Source of the DNA: Thermoflexia bacterium | GTDB lineage: Bacteria > Chloroflexota > Anaerolineae > B4-G1 | DNA length: 43,321 nucleotides | Direction of reading: 5' to 3' | NCBI GenBank assembly: GCA_011192155.1 | Contig: DUEK01000049.1 | Coordinates: 1-43,321, forward strand | In this document: piece after piece, positions 40,329 to 43,321 of the stretch | How the letters are laid out: each line of letters opens with the position of its first letter | How positions within the stretch are numbered: position 1 is the first letter of the stretch | Program-made: the position numbers and the translations under genes | Notes under the pieces: generated by a model | Seen by the model: the letters and a program-made list of their open reading frames with translations, nothing else | What the model was told of the DNA's origin: nothing | Databases searched by the model: none

Positions 40329-41422
40329 GCCTTGAACGCCGGTGGCCCGTTTTCATCGTCGGACTTGTGGTCAGTGTGGCCCTTCTGTGGTTCGCCCTCC
40401 GCGATTTGCACCTCGAGGAAATCTGGGCAGCGTTACGAGAGGCTAACTATTGGTGGCTCCTTCCCGGCGTGGCGGTCTACTTTGTATCCGTCTGGTTCCG
40501 TGCCTGGCGCTGGGGCTTTTTGTTGCGGGGCAGCAAAAGGGTCTCCACTGCTGAGAAACATCTTTTTGGAAAAACCCAAAACCCCGCCCGTGCTGTTTCT
40601 CGTAAAATGAAGATTGTCACAGGGGTTTTGGGCGCTAACCGGCTCTTTCCCGTCGTTGTCATTGGTTACATGGGCAACAACATCCTTCCCTTTCGCCTGG
40701 GTGAAGTCCTGCGGGCCTACGTCCTATGGCGCAAGGAGGGTATCAACGTCGGCGCCACCCTCACTACCGCTGTGCTAGAGCGGCTGTTCGACGGCCTGAC
40801 GATGGTGCTGTTCGTCCTCTTTGGCCTCTTGTTCATACCGCTCTCGGATTCCCTGAACCGCTTGGTGACCGTTGCCAGCGTGACCTTTTTTGGCGCGTTG
40901 GCAGTGTTTCTCTTCTTGGCTGCCCGGCCCAACCTGCTTCAGCGCGTTGCTTATTTTTTCATCGAACGATTGTCACCAGCGCGGTTTTGTTCCCCACTGA
41001 TGGAGTTGGTCGAGGGGATCGTGGCGGGGCTGGAGAGTTTGCGCAGCGGACGGGACGTTCTCGCGCTCTTTGGCGTGACGCTGTGGGTGTGGATTTTGGA
41101 GACGGCCAAGTATTGGCTGGTCAGTTTCGCCTTTCCAGACCTGCGCTTGTCCTACATCGGCATTGTGCTGATGGGCGGCGCGGTCAACTTGCTGACCGCA
41201 CTGCCTTCGCTCCCCGGCTACATTGGCACATTTGAGATGGGCATCAAGATTTTGGAAGGGATCGGCGCACCCTCATCCCTGGCGGGGAGCTATATTCTGC
41301 TGCTCCACGCTATCCTCTGGCTGCCGGTGACGCTTTTGGGATTGGTGTTTATGGCGCGTGAGGGAGTGCAGTGGGCGGAAGTCGCAAGTCAGGGGCTTGA
41401 TTCGGCGAGGCCCAGAAAGTAA
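40325..41422 (+). CDS. UPF0104/lysylphosphatidylglycerol synthase-type membrane protein with a repeat-encoded insert
   Basis: 365 residues, six to eight membrane spans, with the family motif [20 protein letters not shown] (about 113-132). Members include glycolipid flippase-like and LPG synthase N-terminal domains; the cargo is unknown. Residues 75-105 (from TAEKHLFG to VLGAN) are extra relative to the family and are encoded by the structured repeat also found between genes at 12740. The insert falls in a loop between two membrane spans, keeps the frame and is presumably tolerated. The 3' end overlaps pdxT by 34 bases, convergent. Confidence 0.87.
   Translation: MSLERRWPVFIVGLVVSVALLWFALRDLHLEEIWAALREANYWWLLPGVAVYFVSVWFRAWRWGFLLRGSKRVSTAEKHLFGKTQNPARAVSRKMKIVTGVLGANRLFPVVVIGYMGNNILPFRLGEVLRAYVLWRKEGINVGATLTTAVLERLFDGLTMVLFVLFGLLFIPLSDSLNRLVTVASVTFFGALAVFLFLAARPNLLQRVAYFFIERLSPARFCSPLMELVEGIVAGLESLRSGRDVLALFGVTLWVWILETAKYWLVSFAFPDLRLSYIGIVLMGGAVNLLTALPSLPGYIGTFEMGIKILEGIGAPSSLAGSYILLLHAILWLPVTLLGLVFMAREGVQWAEVASQGLDSARPRK
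40547..40640. repeat. Structured repeat, copy inside the flippase-like gene
   Basis: 94 bases matching 12740-12997 without that copy's MITE. Arm CCCAAAACCCC pairs with GGGGTTTTGGG; in the other copy the corresponding arms are CCCCAAACCC and GGGTTTGGGG, so changes on one side are matched on the other. GCTGTTTC appears once here (the empty site). Confidence 0.82.
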
Positions 41423-41973
41423 CGGTGGAATCGGTCGTCCTCCGTCAGTTCGGGATGGAAGGCGGTCGCCAGCAGATTTCCCTGCCGAACCGCCACCACT
41501 GTACCGTCCTCAAGTTGAGCCAGGGTTTCTACCCTCTCACCCACGCGCTCGATCAGTGGGGCGCGGATAAAGACGGCGTGGAAGAGCGAATCCCCCAACG
41601 CGGGAACGTCCAGATTGGCCTCAAAGCTATCCACCTGGCGACCAAAGGCGTTGCGGCGGACGGTCACGTCCATCAACTCCAGCAGGGGTTGGTCCGGCAT
41701 GCGATCACCCACTTTCTTCGCCATCAGAATCATCCCCGCACAGGTGCCCCAGAGCGGACAGCCCGACTCGGCAAAGGCGCGCATAGGCTCCATCAGTCCC
41801 CACTCCGAGGCCACCTTGCCGATTGTGGTGGACTCGCCGCCGGGGATGATTAGGCCATCCAACCCCTCTAAATGTTCCGGCAGCCGCACCTCGACCGTCT
41901 CCGCCTCCAGCCGGCGCAGCATCTTTTCGTGTTCGATAAAAGCCCCTTGCGCAGCCAGGACGCCAATTCTCAT
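41389..41973 (-). CDS. pdxT: Pyridoxal 5'-phosphate synthase glutaminase subunit PdxT
   Basis: 194 residues, the family length. Class I-like glutaminase triad: C78 in WGTCAGM, H173 and E175 in FHPE; PGGEST (44-49) forms the oxyanion loop. It delivers ammonia to PdxS. It lies eight bases after the frameshifted GNAT gene and in one operon with pdxS. The last 34 bases overlap the end of the flippase-like gene on the other strand. Confidence 0.96.
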   Translation of the reverse strand: MRIGVLAAQGAFIEHEKMLRRLEAETVEVRLPEHLEGLDGLIIPGGESTTIGKVASEWGLMEPMRAFAESGCPLWGTCAGMILMAKKVGDRMPDQPLLELMDVTVRRNAFGRQVDSFEANLDVPALGDSLFHAVFIRAPLIERVGERVETLAQLEDGTVVAVRQGNLLATAFHPELTEDDRFHRYFLGLAESSP

Positions 41974-41981
41974 CTAACCCC

Positions 41982-42453
41982 CTACTCCAGCTTTAACCTC
42001 ATCTCATTGCTGTCCACAAATCCCAGTTCTTCGTATAGCGGTTTTCCCATCTCTGTCGTATGCAGCGACACGCGCTCAATTCCCCGTTCCGCCAGCCACG
42101 CCAGCATAGTCTGCATGATGCGGCGCGCGACGCCCAGCCGGCGATAGCGGGGGATAGGTGACCACGTTCATGATGTACCCTACCTGGCCCGACAGATTGC
42201 CGGGGCCAGGCGGGTGTTGATCGAACGCCACACTGCCGCTGCTCACTGCCTCACCTGCGGGCGTGACCGCCAGCCAGCCGTGGAACTCGCCGGCAGGGAT
42301 AGCTGAGGCAAAGTAAGCTGCGGCCGCGGCATCGCTGGTGTCCAACTGCGCCGGATCGCTGTACCCCATCGCCTCGAACATCATCCGCCGTAAGCGCACC
42401 AGGTCGGCAATGTCGGCGACGGCAGCCTGGCGGATGGTGATCTCGACTACCAC
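41982..42453 (-). pseudogene. GNAT acetyltransferase between pdxS and pdxT, one-base frameshift
   Basis: The intact N-terminal part (ITIRQAAVADIADLVRLRR...GYIMNVVTYP) goes out of frame at a run of five G/C pairs (42149-42153). With one base removed, the other frame continues YRRLGVARRIMQTM, then HTTEMGKPLYEELGF, a normal GNAT C-terminus, to TAG at 41982. Either a true frameshift mutation, a homopolymer sequencing error, or programmed slippage. Read through, the product would be about 156 residues. It overlaps pdxS by seven bases. Confidence 0.82.
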
Positions 42454-43321
42454 CCGCGCTTTGCCAGTCGTTCCGGTTCGGGAATATCGGCGACATGGAT
42501 GCCGACCATCGCTTCGCCCAGATTGCGGCTCACCTTGGCCAGGATTTCCGGGTTGTCGTAATGCGTGACCGCCTGGACGATGGCGTGAGCGCGCTTGGCG
42601 GGGTCGCCGGATTTAAAGATGCCGCTGCCCACAAAGACGCCATCCACACCCAACTGCATCATCAGCGCGGCGTCGGCCGGCGTGGCGACTCCGCCGGCGG
42701 CAAAGTTGACCACCGGCAGCCGGCCCAATTGCGCCGTCTCGACCACCAAATTGTAGGGCGCGCCGATCTCTTTGGCGTAGGCCATCATCTCCTCGGAAGC
42801 CATCGTCGTCAGACGGCGGATCTCTCCCAGCACAGAGCGAGCGTGACGCACCGCCTCGACGACGTCGCCGGTGCCGGCCTCCCCCTTGGTGCGGATCATG
42901 GCCGCCCCTTCGCCCAAGCGACGCAGCGCCTCCCCCAGATTGCGGCAGCCGCAGACAAAGGGGACGTTGAACTTGCGCTTGTCAATGTGATGCGCCTCGT
43001 CGGCCGGAGTGAGCACCTCGCTCTCGTCAATATAGTCCACCCCCAGCGATTCCAAAATCTGCGCTTCGACAAAGTGCCCGATACGGCACTTGGCCATCAC
43101 CGGAATAGAGACCGTCTCCATGATCTCGATTATTTTTTCCGGGGCGGACATGCGAACAACGCCGCCCTGGGCGCGGATGTCGGCCGGGACGCGCTCCAGG
43201 GCCATCACCGCGCAGGCCCCCGCCTCCTCAGCGATGCGGGCGTGCTCGGCGCTGACCACATCCATGATCACGCCGCCCTTGAGCATCTGCGCCAGGCCGC
43301 GCTTGACTTTATCTGTACCAA
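42447..43321 (-). CDS. pdxS: Pyridoxal 5'-phosphate synthase PdxS, 5' end missing
   Basis: At least 290 residues; the first few lie beyond the window (the visible part begins [16 protein letters not shown]). PdxS barrel motifs: [19 protein letters not shown], the Schiff-base lysine in VMAKCRIGH, the second lysine in RTKGEAGTG, and [19 protein letters not shown]. It makes PLP from ribose 5-phosphate, glyceraldehyde 3-phosphate and ammonia supplied by PdxT. Leads the pdxS-GNAT-pdxT operon. Confidence 0.97.
   Translation of the reverse strand, partial: GTDKVKRGLAQMLKGGVIMDVVSAEHARIAEEAGACAVMALERVPADIRAQGGVVRMSAPEKIIEIMETVSIPVMAKCRIGHFVEAQILESLGVDYIDESEVLTPADEAHHIDKRKFNVPFVCGCRNLGEALRRLGEGAAMIRTKGEAGTGDVVEAVRHARSVLGEIRRLTTMASEEMMAYAKEIGAPYNLVVETAQLGRLPVVNFAAGGVATPADAALMMQLGVDGVFVGSGIFKSGDPAKRAHAIVQAVTHYDNPEILAKVSRNLGEAMVGIHVADIPEPERLAKRGW

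Overview
The window looks like a chromosomal stretch of a GC-rich, deep-branching bacterium, most likely a member of the Chloroflexota (Anaerolineae or a relative). This assignment is an inference. It rests on the gene mix: archaeal-flavoured families (adenosine-specific kinase, DUF211 with a VIT/CCC1-type membrane protein, TrmI) next to bacterial housekeeping genes, several conserved but unnamed proteins of the kind seen in that phylum, strict sigma-70-like promoters (TTGNCN, 17 bp, TATAAT, often with a TG extension), and many short palindromic repeats. No ribosomal RNA, CRISPR array, transposase, integrase or phage gene was seen. Both ends are open; pdxS runs off the right edge.

Layout. 149-3606 (minus): degV, then an operon trmI, DUF211, VIT-like, zinc-ribbon protein. 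3894-6906 (plus): a lone receiver domain, adenosine-specific kinase, DUF192, and a LysM/M23 cell-wall hydrolase. 6908-7201: an 82-bp direct repeat, one copy split by a 120-bp MITE. 7309-9730: DUF2007 and a pair of unknown conserved proteins. 9876-12731: tRNA-Arg(UCU), an SDR epimerase and the bifunctional NAD(P)HX repair enzyme. 12740-12997: a structured repeat split by a second MITE. 13038-16263 (minus): cysteine desulfurase, mnmA, a membrane protein and YtxH. 16383-18449: tRNA-Arg(CCG), a GNAT enzyme, lipM-like and DUF503. 18620-20145: an unknown protein, a nested palindrome and the remnant of a large Eco57I-type methylase. 20190-22583 (minus): a zinc-ribbon membrane protein, DNA methyltransferase and PD-(D/E)XK-like nuclease, overlapping head to tail (candidate restriction-modification operon). 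22792-23974: gamma carbonic anhydrase, cNMP-binding protein and a small protein. 23995-28224: ClC channel, an ABC exporter with a frameshifted tail and a 31-codon gene. 28524-31075 (minus): CinA-like protein and an FAD oxidoreductase. 31219-36371: tRNA-Ser(GGA), a GNAT gene, and a minus-strand operon ParA, GH1, lipoprotein, Nudix-GNAT. 37051-41422 (plus): PIN/TRAM protein, cysS, rlmB, flippase-like protein. 41389-43321 (minus): pdxS, a frameshifted GNAT, pdxT.

Functional links. iscS with mnmA supplies sulfur for tRNA 2-thiouridine; trmI, rlmB and cysS are further translation genes; pdxS and pdxT make pyridoxal phosphate, the cofactor of the cysteine desulfurase. The strongest unexpected signal is the repeat load. 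Four short non-autonomous elements carry clear 8-9-bp target duplications, one of them beside its own intact empty site. A structured repeat of about 94 bp occurs both between genes and, in frame, inside a membrane-protein gene. A second hairpin repeat codes for the start of a lipoprotein signal peptide. The most system-like locus is the overlapping methyltransferase-nuclease operon beside a decayed methylase gene.
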